Of a DNA stretch of 16,618 bases, positions 7,454 to 13,992 are shown in pieces. Source of the stretch: JBHHYU01 sp046757725. Lineage in GTDB: Bacteria > Desulfobacterota > Binatia > UBA9968. The notes below the pieces were generated by a model. The model made no database searches. It was not told where the DNA came from and was given only the letters and a program-made list of their open reading frames with translations. The position numbers and the translations under genes were made by a program. Each line of letters starts with the position of its first letter. Position 1 is the first letter of the stretch. The stretch covers positions 1 to 16,618 of the forward strand of contig JBHHYU010000068.1 of the NCBI GenBank assembly GCA_046757725.1, given 5' to 3'.

Positions 7454-8404
7454 TTACTTCCACTGAAAGATTAAACCCTTACCGCCTACGATCAGACCCT
7501 GTCCGTACGCGAACTTAATCCTGCTCATTCGAGCAAAGGTCCCGAGCTTTACCTTCGTCCAACTTTTACCGTCCCACTTGAAGGCAGCACCGGCATCCCC
7601 TACCGCCCAACAATTGCTTTTGGAGGTACACGAAACCCCTCTCATCCGGAAGAAGGAACCCTTTACATTGAACTTTTTCCAGGCGCCACCTTCCAATCTA
7701 AAGAAGGCGCCCCCGTCACCCACAAGCCAGCCGTAATCCTTGCCCAGGTGCATCGAATAAATCCTGGGGACTTCGGTTCCCTGCTTCTTCCACGCCTTGC
7801 CGTCCCACTTGGCCACTAAGGACTCACCAACCATCCAGCCGTTCTTGGCGGATGTAAAGCCCATGGCGTAGACCCTAGAGCCTTCTGCCGGGGGCTCGCC
7901 CGACTTCGACACGAGCTTCCAAGATGAGCCGTTCCATTCTATAAGGTCACCTGCCCTGGAGCCGGCCCAGCACTTGCTTGGGCTAATACATCCTGCACCC
8001 CAGAGTCTCCCGGGTCGTCGGCCTTTCCCGGTCAGGGGGTTTTTTACGTTGGTCCATTTCTTACCGGTGAAGTGAAGAGAAAGACCGTTGTCGCCGAAAG
8101 CCCAAATGTCTTTTTTCGAATTGACAACGAACTCCCGGAGATCCCACTTCTTGCTCCCCGTGTGTTTATGCTTTATCTCTTTCAAGGACTTTCCATTCCA
8201 ATGATAGAGATGACTCCCGCCAAATCCCAGGTAAGCGTCGTTCTTGCCTACGAATCCTATGGGACCTCCACCTTGGGTCTTACCCTTTTTGCTCTTCGGA
8301 GCATCCCAAGTCACCTTTTCCCAGCTTGCAAATAAACTGCTGGGAATAAGGAGTGCTGCCACGAGAATCACTCGCGACAAAGTTTTCAAAATCCTACTTC
8401 CCAT
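7454..8404 (-). CDS. Exported YCF48-like beta-propeller repeat protein
   Basis: This is a predicted secreted or periplasmic repeat protein of 316 residues. The ATG at 8404 has an excellent AAGGAGG six nt upstream, so longer upstream starts are rejected. Residues 1-26 form a signal peptide: basic start, hydrophobic core VILVAALLIPSS, and likely cleavage after LFA. The mature part consists of repeats ending in a W/F-x-G-x-x-W element: YHWNGKSL, LHFTGKKW, IEWNGSSW, AKWDGKAW, FRLEGGAW, FKWDGKSW and a terminal FQWK. This is about seven units and fits a seven-bladed propeller of the photosystem II assembly factor YCF48-like or kelch-like type. Two repeats carry a C-x5-C pair (GCISPSKC and SCTSKSNC) that could form disulfides after export. 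It follows the tRNA-binding gene by 94 nt on the same strand. The specific function is unknown. Confidence 0.8.
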   Translation of the reverse strand: MGSRILKTLSRVILVAALLIPSSLFASWEKVTWDAPKSKKGKTQGGGPIGFVGKNDAYLGFGGSHLYHWNGKSLKEIKHKHTGSKKWDLREFVVNSKKDIWAFGDNGLSLHFTGKKWTNVKNPLTGKGRRPGRLWGAGCISPSKCWAGSRAGDLIEWNGSSWKLVSKSGEPPAEGSRVYAMGFTSAKNGWMVGESLVAKWDGKAWKKQGTEVPRIYSMHLGKDYGWLVGDGGAFFRLEGGAWKKFNVKGSFFRMRGVSCTSKSNCWAVGDAGAAFKWDGKSWTKVKLGTFARMSRIKFAYGQGLIVGGKGLIFQWK

Positions 8405-8498
8405 AAGGCACCTCCTTAAAAATATCGAACAGTTTGATGGACCATATACCACATAAAACAAGAGTTGCAAGAGGGAGACCCTTTTTTTTCTGGGGCTT

Positions 8499-8819
8499 TC
8501 AGGAAACCCTAACACCTGGCGCAACTTCTCTTTCGGGTGTTAATAGAATAATACGGTCTCCGTCCGAGGCGGCCAAGAGCATTCCCTGACTTTCAAGGCC
8601 TCGCAGCTTTGCCGACTCTAGATTGGCTACCACTACAATCTGTTTCCCCACTAATGCTTCGGGGGCGTAGTGCCCTTGAATGCCGGCGATGATCTGACGC
8701 TCCTCTGAGCCCAGATCCACATGGAGCACCAATAGTCTGTCGGCATTGGGGTGAGTCTCAGCCGTTTTAATGGTGGCCACCCTGAGTTCTAACTTCCTGA
8801 ATTCGGCGATGGTAATCAT
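8499..8819 (-). CDS. Stand-alone tRNA-binding domain protein (MetRS beta / Trbp111-like)
   Basis: This 106-residue protein is a single OB-fold tRNA-binding domain. It is closely similar in pattern to the C-terminal domain of bacterial methionyl-tRNA synthetase and to Trbp111/CsaA proteins. Diagnostic segments are LELRVATIKTAETHPNADRL, the VDLGSEERQIIAGIQGHY stretch, LVGKQIVVVANLESAKLRG and ESQGMLLAA. Such domains bind the outside of tRNA; a free copy may aid MetRS in trans or act as a chaperone-like protein (CsaA). The ATG at 8819 has AGGAG 7 nt upstream; a 21-residue N-terminal extension in the open frame is not needed. It is divergent from rubrerythrin and 94 nt upstream of the YCF48-like gene. 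No metG is in the window, so a free beta subunit and a CsaA-like role cannot be separated. Confidence 0.87.
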   Translation of the reverse strand: MITIAEFRKLELRVATIKTAETHPNADRLLVLHVDLGSEERQIIAGIQGHYAPEALVGKQIVVVANLESAKLRGLESQGMLLAASDGDRIILLTPEREVAPGVRVS

Positions 8820-8935
8820 CTTCTCGCTCCTTATTATTCTGTAGAGGTAACCCCTCAGAAAGATAGCAGAACTGCGGAGCACAAAAAAGGTTTTTTTAGC
8901 GGCCGCATAGTCAATATAACCACCCTGGATTGCCC

Positions 8936-8965
8936 TTGACAGGGCGAAAACAAATAAACTAGAAG
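8936..8965 (+). promoter_or_regulatory. Sigma70-like promoter for the rubrerythrin operon
   Basis: A perfect -35 hexamer TTGACA (8936-8941) is followed after 18 nt by TAGAAG (8960-8965), which matches four of six -10 positions. It lies 31 nt upstream of the rubrerythrin ATG. The strong Shine-Dalgarno AAGGAGGG ends a few nt before that ATG. A NotI-type palindrome GCGGCCGC lies just upstream at about 8899-8906. The promoter is predicted from sequence only. Confidence 0.5.
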
Positions 8966-8996
8966 TGATAGCACTGACAGGTAAAAGGAGGGTCCT

Positions 8997-9446
8997 ATGG
9001 CTAAAAGTCTTGCGGGAACAAAAAGTCTCGACAATTTAAAGAATGCCTTTGCCGGGGAATCCCAGGCAAACCGGCGCTATCTCTATTTCGCCCGGCAGGC
9101 GGATATTGAGGGTTATCCGGATGTAGGGGGGTTGTTTCGTGACACTTCGGAGGCCGAGACCGGTCATGCATTCGGCCATCTCGATTTTCTAAAAGAAGTA
9201 GGTGATCCGGTCACGGGAGTACCCATCGGCAACACGGAGAAAAATCTGAAATCCGCCGTCGAAGGGGAGACCTACGAATATACCGAAATGTATCCAGGCA
9301 TGGCCAAGACCGCCCGCCAGGAAGGGTTGGACGAGTTGGCCGAGTGGTTTGAAACCCTGGCCAAGGCGGAAAAATCCCATGCCGGACGGTTCACAAAAGG
9401 TTTAGAGAAGATTGCCGGAAAAGAGCCGGCCGACGCCGCAAGCTGA
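8997..9446 (+). CDS. Rubrerythrin, short form without rubredoxin domain
   Basis: Rubrerythrins are di-iron proteins that reduce hydrogen peroxide in the cytoplasm. This 149-residue protein is a four-helix ferritin-like domain only. Candidate iron ligands are E21 (AGESQANRRY), E54 and H57 (EAETGHAFGH), E91 or E94 and E97 (GETYEYTEMYP), and E125 and H128 (AKAEKSHAGRF). The C-terminal rubredoxin domain with two CxxC knuckles, present in classical rubrerythrin, is absent, so electrons must come from another protein. The start has a strong AAGGAGGG and a TTGACA promoter. It is the first gene of a run followed 58 nt later by an Fe-S/CCG-domain protein and DUF3501. That arrangement recurs in many bacteria and makes those products plausible electron donors. 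Confidence 0.93.
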   Translation: MAKSLAGTKSLDNLKNAFAGESQANRRYLYFARQADIEGYPDVGGLFRDTSEAETGHAFGHLDFLKEVGDPVTGVPIGNTEKNLKSAVEGETYEYTEMYPGMAKTARQEGLDELAEWFETLAKAEKSHAGRFTKGLEKIAGKEPADAAS

Positions 9447-9504
9447 TCTGCTAAACCTAACTCAACGTTAGGAAAATCCCGGTATTAACCCATGGAATCA
9501 CGGG

Positions 9505-10782
9505 ATGGGTTTTGAATTAGACACCCAATCCTTTTGGGATAATTCTCAGCTCGAGGCTGAGCTCAAACGCGTTTTTGACATCTGTAGCGGTTGCCGCCGT
9601 TGCTACCACCTTTGCCCTTCATTCACTGATCTGTTCGCACGCCTCGACAAGGATTCCGTGGATGGGGAGGCAGAAAAACTCGCCGCTGAGGATCTGAGAA
9701 GCGTCACCGATCTCTGCTACCAATGCAAGTTGTGCTTCAACCATTGCCCCTACACTCCTCCCCACCGTTGGCAGGTAGATTTTCCTCGAATGATGTTGAG
9801 ATCAAAGGCGCTCCAGGTAAAACGTGAGGGACAATCTCTGCAGGATCGTTTCTTGGGTCGGACTGACCTCATCGGTCGCATCGGGAGTTATCTCGCACCT
9901 CTGGCGAATTGGGCGAACCGGAATTTTCACAGCCGCCGGCTCATGGAAAAGCTCCTGGGTATTCACCAGGAGCGTCTACTCCCGCCTTACGCCTCGGAAA
10001 CCTTCCGCTATTGGTTTCTTCAGCGAACCATGAACCATGGATCGGAGGTTGGGAAAAGAGTCGTCTTGTTCTATACCTGCAGTGTGAACTTCAATGAGCC
10101 GGAGGTAGGACAGGCCTGTGTGAAGGTGTTGGAGCGGAACGGGATTCGAGTGACCTGTCCGGAGCAACGGTGTTGCGGCATGCCGTTTCTTGACGGTGGT
10201 GATATGGACGCGACCAAGAATAGTGCGAGAGCCAATGTGGAGTCTCTCCAAGCATGGGTTAAAGAGGGATACGACATTGTGGTCCCAGGTCCGACCTGCA
10301 GTTACATGCTCAAGTACGAGTACCCAATGCTCCTCAAAGGCGATAGCGTTAAAAAGGTTGCGGCACGGACCTTCGACATTTGCGAATACCTCATGGCTCT
10401 CCACCGTGAGGGTAGACTCGACACCCGCTTTGTAAAAGAAATGGGGGCGGTAACGTACCAGATGCCGTGCCACCTGCGTGCTCAAAATATTGGTTATAAA
10501 ACACGGGACTTGTTGGAGCTGCTACCCAGAGCCCGCGTCCACCTTGTGGAAAAATGTGCGGCCATCGACGGCACATGGGGCCTCAAGCGCCAATACTATG
10601 ACCTCTCCATGAAGGTGGCCGAACCCCTATTGCGGGAGCTTCGTGACAGCGGGTCCGATTGGACGGTTTCTGACTGCCCCATGGCGAGGCTCCAAATCGA
10701 GCAGGGGATGGGGAAGAAACCGCTCCACCCGGTTCAGCTCTTACAAATGGCCTATGGTCCGGATCAAGAGTCGAAACGATGA
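9505..10782 (+). CDS. Fe-S oxidoreductase with two 4Fe-4S motifs and CCG domains (GlpC/HdrB-like)
   Basis: This 425-residue electron-transfer protein has two ferredoxin-type clusters near the N-terminus: C27, C30, C33, C37 (CSGCRRCYHLCP) and C71, C74, C77, C81 (CYQCKLCFNHCP). Two cysteine-rich CCG repeats follow. The first has C192, then the CCG motif at C223-C224 (QRCCGMPFLDGGD) and C259-region PTCSYM. The second has C322 (MPCHLRA), C351 in KCAAIDGTWG and C391 (SDCPMA). In the second repeat the usual Cys-Cys is Cys-Ala, so its cluster is probably altered. The architecture matches anaerobic glycerol-3-phosphate dehydrogenase subunit C and heterodisulfide reductase B/D proteins. No flavoprotein dehydrogenase is adjacent, and the position between rubrerythrin and DUF3501 argues against a true GlpC role. 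The start context is weak. Confidence 0.88.
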   Translation: MGFELDTQSFWDNSQLEAELKRVFDICSGCRRCYHLCPSFTDLFARLDKDSVDGEAEKLAAEDLRSVTDLCYQCKLCFNHCPYTPPHRWQVDFPRMMLRSKALQVKREGQSLQDRFLGRTDLIGRIGSYLAPLANWANRNFHSRRLMEKLLGIHQERLLPPYASETFRYWFLQRTMNHGSEVGKRVVLFYTCSVNFNEPEVGQACVKVLERNGIRVTCPEQRCCGMPFLDGGDMDATKNSARANVESLQAWVKEGYDIVVPGPTCSYMLKYEYPMLLKGDSVKKVAARTFDICEYLMALHREGRLDTRFVKEMGAVTYQMPCHLRAQNIGYKTRDLLELLPRARVHLVEKCAAIDGTWGLKRQYYDLSMKVAEPLLRELRDSGSDWTVSDCPMARLQIEQGMGKKPLHPVQLLQMAYGPDQESKR

Positions 10783-11357
10783 AGTCCGTGACTCCGGATG
10801 ACATCATGGGCCCTTCGGCCTATGCAAAAGTACGCGATGATCTTCTCCGGCACATCATTGAGCTAAAGAAAAGGAGACGCGTCCAAATTGGAGACAAAGT
10901 TTCCCTCGTGTTCGAAAACAGGGATACCGTAATCTTTCAGATTCAAGAAATGCTTAGAGCGGAAAAAATTACAGATCTAGGCAGGATCAAAGAGGAGGTC
11001 GCGATCTACAACAGCTCAATCCCAGCCCCGGGTGAGCTCAGTGCTACTCTCTTCTTAGAGATTGAGGAGCAGGGCCATCTTCGCCAGGACCTACTCAAGT
11101 TTCTTGGTATCGATGAAAGCGTCTATCTCAAGGTCGGCCCGCATACCATCCACGGTTGTTTTGAAGAAGGTCGCAGCAAGGAGGATAAGATCAGTGCAGT
11201 GCAATACGTAAAGTTTCCGTTCCGCCAGGAGGAAATAGAGTCCTTTATAGATGGCAAACAATCAATCGTACTGCAGATTGATCACCCGAACTATCAGGCC
11301 AACGTGACGATGGCACAGGAAACGAGGGAGTCATTAACGGAGGATTTCTCAGCGTAG
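10779..11357 (+). CDS. DUF3501 family protein
   Basis: This 192-residue protein has the pattern of DUF3501: an N-terminal MKSVTPDDIMGPSAYAKVR segment, then the ELKKRRRVQIGDKVSLVFENRDT stretch, IQEMLRAEKI, the IKEEVAIYNSSIPAPGELSATLFLEI region and a C-terminal part ending in acidic residues. No signal peptide, membrane segment or cysteine cluster is visible. Its function is unknown in the family. It overlaps the end of the Fe-S oxidoreductase gene by four nt (ATGA), indicating translational coupling. The tight link to rubrerythrin and the Fe-S protein suggests an accessory or partner role in the same redox process; that is inference. Confidence 0.85.
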   Translation: MKSVTPDDIMGPSAYAKVRDDLLRHIIELKKRRRVQIGDKVSLVFENRDTVIFQIQEMLRAEKITDLGRIKEEVAIYNSSIPAPGELSATLFLEIEEQGHLRQDLLKFLGIDESVYLKVGPHTIHGCFEEGRSKEDKISAVQYVKFPFRQEEIESFIDGKQSIVLQIDHPNYQANVTMAQETRESLTEDFSA

Positions 11358-11384
11358 GGGGATCTAGCGGGAGTAGAAAAGCGG

Positions 11385-11945
11385 ATGGAAGCCATCGATA
11401 TTCCTCCAGATTCTCAGAAACGTCTCTTAGATCTATCACGCCGGACTTTAAACAACTTCGTCGGTGGACTTGGGAGAGAAAACCCCGACATCACCGATAC
11501 CTATCTTATGACGCCCGAGTACGGCGCTTTTGTAAGCCTGCACAAGGAACGAGAGTTAAGAGGATGCATCGGGATCTGTTTTCCGACTCGCCCTCTGTAT
11601 GAAACCACCATCGAAATGACAGAAGCGGCTGCCTCCCAGGATAACCGTGTTTCCCAGGTCAGGGAGAGTGAACTACGGCAGATTCATATCGAGATTTCGA
11701 TCCTATCCCCGTTGCATCTTGCACCGGACCCCCTCTCGTTAACGGTTGGCACCCATGGCCTCTACGTAGCGAGTGGAAGAAAGCGTGGTGTTCTGCTGCC
11801 ACAAGTAGCAACCGAGCACGGTTGGGATTTAAAAACCTTTCTGTGCCAGGTCTGTCGCAAGGCCGACTTACCGCAGGACGCCTGGAAATGGCAGGAAACC
11901 AGAATTCTAGGCTTCACCACCTTGATCATTAGAGAAGAATCGTAA
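11385..11945 (+). CDS. AMMECR1-domain protein (AmmeMemoRadiSam system protein A type)
   Basis: This 186-residue protein has the AMMECR1 fold. The signature LRGCIGI lies near residue 59, preceded by GAFVSLHKERE. The downstream segments PLYETTIEMTEAAASQDNR, the HIEISILSPLHL stretch, GTHGLYV and GVLLPQVATEHGWD are also typical. Bacterial members are called protein A of the AmmeMemoRadiSam system, where they accompany a Memo-like protein and a radical SAM enzyme. Neither partner is next to this gene, so it may be a solitary member. The molecular function is not settled. It begins 27 nt after DUF3501 on the same strand, probably in the same transcript. The ribosome-binding site is weak (GGGAG far upstream). 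Confidence 0.9.
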   Translation: MEAIDIPPDSQKRLLDLSRRTLNNFVGGLGRENPDITDTYLMTPEYGAFVSLHKERELRGCIGICFPTRPLYETTIEMTEAAASQDNRVSQVRESELRQIHIEISILSPLHLAPDPLSLTVGTHGLYVASGRKRGVLLPQVATEHGWDLKTFLCQVCRKADLPQDAWKWQETRILGFTTLIIREES

Positions 11946-11963
11946 ATCGATGTAACCACAGAG

Positions 11964-12386
11964 ATGAATGGTTTTACAATGAATTCCGTTAGTGTTACAA
12001 AGAAATCATCAGGTGTTTTTGTGAACAAGAAACAAGTCAAGTTTTTTCGGCAACTGTTACAACGCCGCATAGAGGAGCTCCTTTCCGAGGCAGGTAAGAC
12101 TGTGGAAGGCATGGATGAAGAGGAAAACTTTCCCGATCCTACAGACCGCGCTTCTATGGAGTCCAATCGCAATTTTACTCTCCGCATTCGCGATCGGGAG
12201 CGCAAGCTCATTCTCAAAATCGAGGAGGCCCTGATGCGATTGGACGACGGGACATATGGGATTTGCGAGGTGTGCGGTGGCAAGATCAACGTGGCCCGTT
12301 TAAAGGCCCGCCCCGTTACCACTCTCTGCATCGACTGCAAGTCGAGTCAGGAAGTTGAAGAGAGAAAGCTCAAGAATCTGGGCTAG
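11964..12386 (+). CDS. DksA/TraR-family zinc-finger transcription regulator
   Basis: The protein is a 140-residue DksA-like regulator expected to enter the RNA polymerase secondary channel. A long coiled coil (about residues 22-95) carries the tip motif DPTDRAS, matching the Asp-rich DxxDxA tip of DksA. The zinc finger follows with C101, C104, C122 and C125 (CEVCGGKI ... CIDC). The C-terminal helix EVEERKLKNLG is also typical. The start is uncertain: ATG at 11964, ATG at 11979, or a GTG at about 12021, which would remove a non-conserved Ser/Val-rich leader. It lies 18 nt after the AMMECR1 gene and 14 nt before galU, so it is probably part of the same operon. Confidence 0.92.
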   Translation: MNGFTMNSVSVTKKSSGVFVNKKQVKFFRQLLQRRIEELLSEAGKTVEGMDEEENFPDPTDRASMESNRNFTLRIRDRERKLILKIEEALMRLDDGTYGICEVCGGKINVARLKARPVTTLCIDCKSSQEVEERKLKNLG

Positions 12387-12400
12387 CTTTTACTTCTCCC

Positions 12401-13285
12401 ATGAACGTTAAAAAGGCCGTTTTTCCTGTGGCAGGGCTAGGTACACGGTTTCTTCCTGCAACTAAAGTGGTGCCCAAAGAGCTTCTGCCCATCGTTGATA
12501 TTCCTACGGTTCAGTACGTGGTTCAAGAGGCGGTAGAATCGGGCATTCAAGAAGTTATTTTTGTAACCGGACGGGGTAAGGGACCCATCGAGGATCATTT
12601 CGATCTCGCTCCCGAACTAGAGGGGGTCCTGGAGCAGCGGGGACAAGCAGAAACGGCACAGGCTCTCCGACAAATCGCGGAGATGACCAAGGTAGTGTCG
12701 GTAAGGCAGCAAAGGCCGTTGGGGCTAGGGCACGCCGTGCTTTGCGCGCGTGAACTGGTGGGAGACGAGCCGTTTGCAGTCCTACTTGCGGACGACCTGA
12801 TAGACCACGAGGTCCCTTGCCTACGACAGCTCCTCGACGTCTTCGAGCAGAAACAAGAGTCCGTGATCGCACTGATGCAGGTCCCTCGTAAAGAGGTTCA
12901 TAGATACGGTGTCATCAGCGGTCAGGAGCTTTTACCACGGCTACACGCCATAGACAACCTGATAGAAAAACCAGCTGCTGAAGCAGCTCCCTCCCAGTTG
13001 GCGATTATTGGTCGCTATGTTCTACGACCGGAGATTTTCTGCTCGCTGGAAAACATCCTCCCCGGAAAAGGAGGCGAGATCCAGCTCACAGATGGCCTCA
13101 TACAGCTTGCGAAAAAAAGAAAGGTCTATGGTTACGAATTTGCAGGAGATCGATACGACGTGGGCGATAAGGCTGGTTTCGTCCGGGCCACCGTGGCCTA
13201 CGCACTGAAAAGGCCGGAACTCCGAGACCAAGTTAAAACATTTCTGCAAACCGTGATGGGGAGAGAGGGATCCGGCAGGTCGTAA
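12401..13285 (+). CDS. galU: UTP-glucose-1-phosphate uridylyltransferase
   Basis: GalU makes UDP-glucose from UTP and glucose-1-phosphate, feeding envelope polysaccharide and glycolipid synthesis. The 294-residue length is typical. The nucleotide-binding N-terminus is AVFPVAGLGTRFLPATK followed by PKELLPIVDIPTVQYVVQEA. LGLGHAVLCA, the metal-binding LLADDLID, KEVHRYGVI, IEKPA, GRYVLRPEIF, GGEIQLTDGL and GDRYDVGDKAGFV follow in the expected order. The ATG at 12401 lies 14 nt after the DksA-like gene with a weak ribosome-binding site, suggesting coupling. It ends the plus-strand run and converges on the CMD selenoprotein gene 62 nt away. Only a weak GGCT/AGCC stem (13289-13299) lies in that gap, so the terminator there is unclear. 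Confidence 0.95.
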   Translation: MNVKKAVFPVAGLGTRFLPATKVVPKELLPIVDIPTVQYVVQEAVESGIQEVIFVTGRGKGPIEDHFDLAPELEGVLEQRGQAETAQALRQIAEMTKVVSVRQQRPLGLGHAVLCARELVGDEPFAVLLADDLIDHEVPCLRQLLDVFEQKQESVIALMQVPRKEVHRYGVISGQELLPRLHAIDNLIEKPAAEAAPSQLAIIGRYVLRPEIFCSLENILPGKGGEIQLTDGLIQLAKKRKVYGYEFAGDRYDVGDKAGFVRATVAYALKRPELRDQVKTFLQTVMGREGSGRS

Positions 13286-13347
13286 CTCGGCTAAAAGCCT
13301 AGCAGCACACTTAAATCCTTGCCGGAACCGAGCCCCGATCAATAACG

Positions 13348-13992
13348 TCAAGTGTCTTTGTAAAGACTTGTTTGTAACTGGGCGCGTGTAACCCCAAAGG
13401 CTTTAAGGATTTCTTCGGGAAAATCAAATTTTTCCTCTTCGACGCCAACAAGATCAGCAATGCGGTCAACCCAATTTCGGTAACCGGCTCCAAGAACGAT
13501 GGCGAGGATCTCGGATTCACTGAAGCCCACACTTCGTAGCTCTTCCAAATCCTTACCGGACAGCTCACTGGGGTTGAGCGTAAACTTTTCCGTAAAGGCC
13601 AGCATCGTTTTTTCTTGCTCATCCAGGGTCGTTGTACGCCAGTTGGTGATGACCTTGGCCACTTGATCAACCGGCATGCCACCATCTACACGGAGAAACT
13701 CTCCGTGCCCGATTCCTCAAAACTTGCAGTTGCTTAACGCAGCGACTTGAGTAGCGATGAGTTCCTCTCTGCGACGCCCCAGACCCGAGGTCCCGGCCCG
13801 GTAGATGCCCTTGTCAAAACCCACCCGAGCCTCTAGGAGCTCCGGCCTCAAGCCAAAGATCTTCACGATGGGAGGCAACCTGTCTCCTCGTCGCTTTCGC
13901 ACCGAGGGTCTTAAATTAGCGATGGTTTTTTCGTATACGGCCTTTGTCACTCCCGTCGCCTCAGATTCAGAAATAGTCTTGATGAAACTCAT
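13348..13992 (-). CDS. AhpD/CMD-like selenoprotein, Sec encoded by in-frame TGA
   Basis: This 214-residue protein belongs to the peroxidase-related AhpD/carboxymuconolactone decarboxylase superfamily. It has an N-terminal SEATGVTKAVYEK helix, LPPIVKIFGLRPELLEA, and REELIATQVAALSNC leading into the redox site. A TGA at 13719-13717 interrupts the frame at codon 92. Reading it as selenocysteine gives C89-K-F-U92-G-I-G-H96, the family CxxC-x3-H site with Sec in place of the second Cys. The frame continues without a break through NWRTTTLDEQEK, LAFTEKFTLN and VGFSESEILAIVLGAGYRNW. A perfect hairpin follows the TGA (see SECIS entry). The start ATG has AGGAGG 4 nt upstream and overlaps the upstream gene by ATGA. 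The function is probably thiol/selenol-dependent peroxide or thiol redox chemistry. A nonsense pseudogene is the alternative but fits the motif position poorly. The true stop is TGA at 13350-13348, with another in-frame TGA at 13341-13339. Confidence 0.88.
13689..13719 (-). promoter_or_regulatory. Bacterial SECIS-like hairpin after Sec codon
   Basis: On the coding strand the TGA (13719-13717) is followed by 9 nt and then a perfect stem. CACGGAGA (13707-13700) pairs with TCTCCGTG (13696-13689) around the 3-nt loop GTT (13699-13697). The loop begins 17 nt after the TGA and its first base is G followed by U. As I recall them, bacterial SECIS elements have a short upper stem, a small apical loop with G in its first two positions, and about 16-37 nt between the UGA and the loop. 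This element satisfies all three. It lies within the coding sequence, as usual for bacteria, and would bind SelB. Confidence 0.8.

Noticed and set aside
8405..8524. Longer N-terminus for the YCF48-like protein overlapping the tRNA-binding gene
   Set aside because: The ATG at 8404 has a near-perfect Shine-Dalgarno and starts a clean signal peptide; an extension would bury it.
9505..10782. Naming the Fe-S protein glpC
   Set aside because: There are no glpA/glpB neighbours, the second CCG motif is altered, and the rubrerythrin/DUF3501 context points to a different role.
12555..12872. 105-codon minus-strand frame inside galU
   Set aside because: It is a shadow of galU: high Arg/Pro content, no start context and no family resemblance.
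13348..13992. Two separate genes or a nonsense pseudogene at 13717-13992 and 13348-13677
   Set aside because: The halves are in one frame, both match CMD/AhpD sequence, the TGA is exactly at the redox Cys position, and a SECIS-like hairpin follows. The second half has no ribosome-binding site of its own. A selenoprotein explains all of this with a single assumption.
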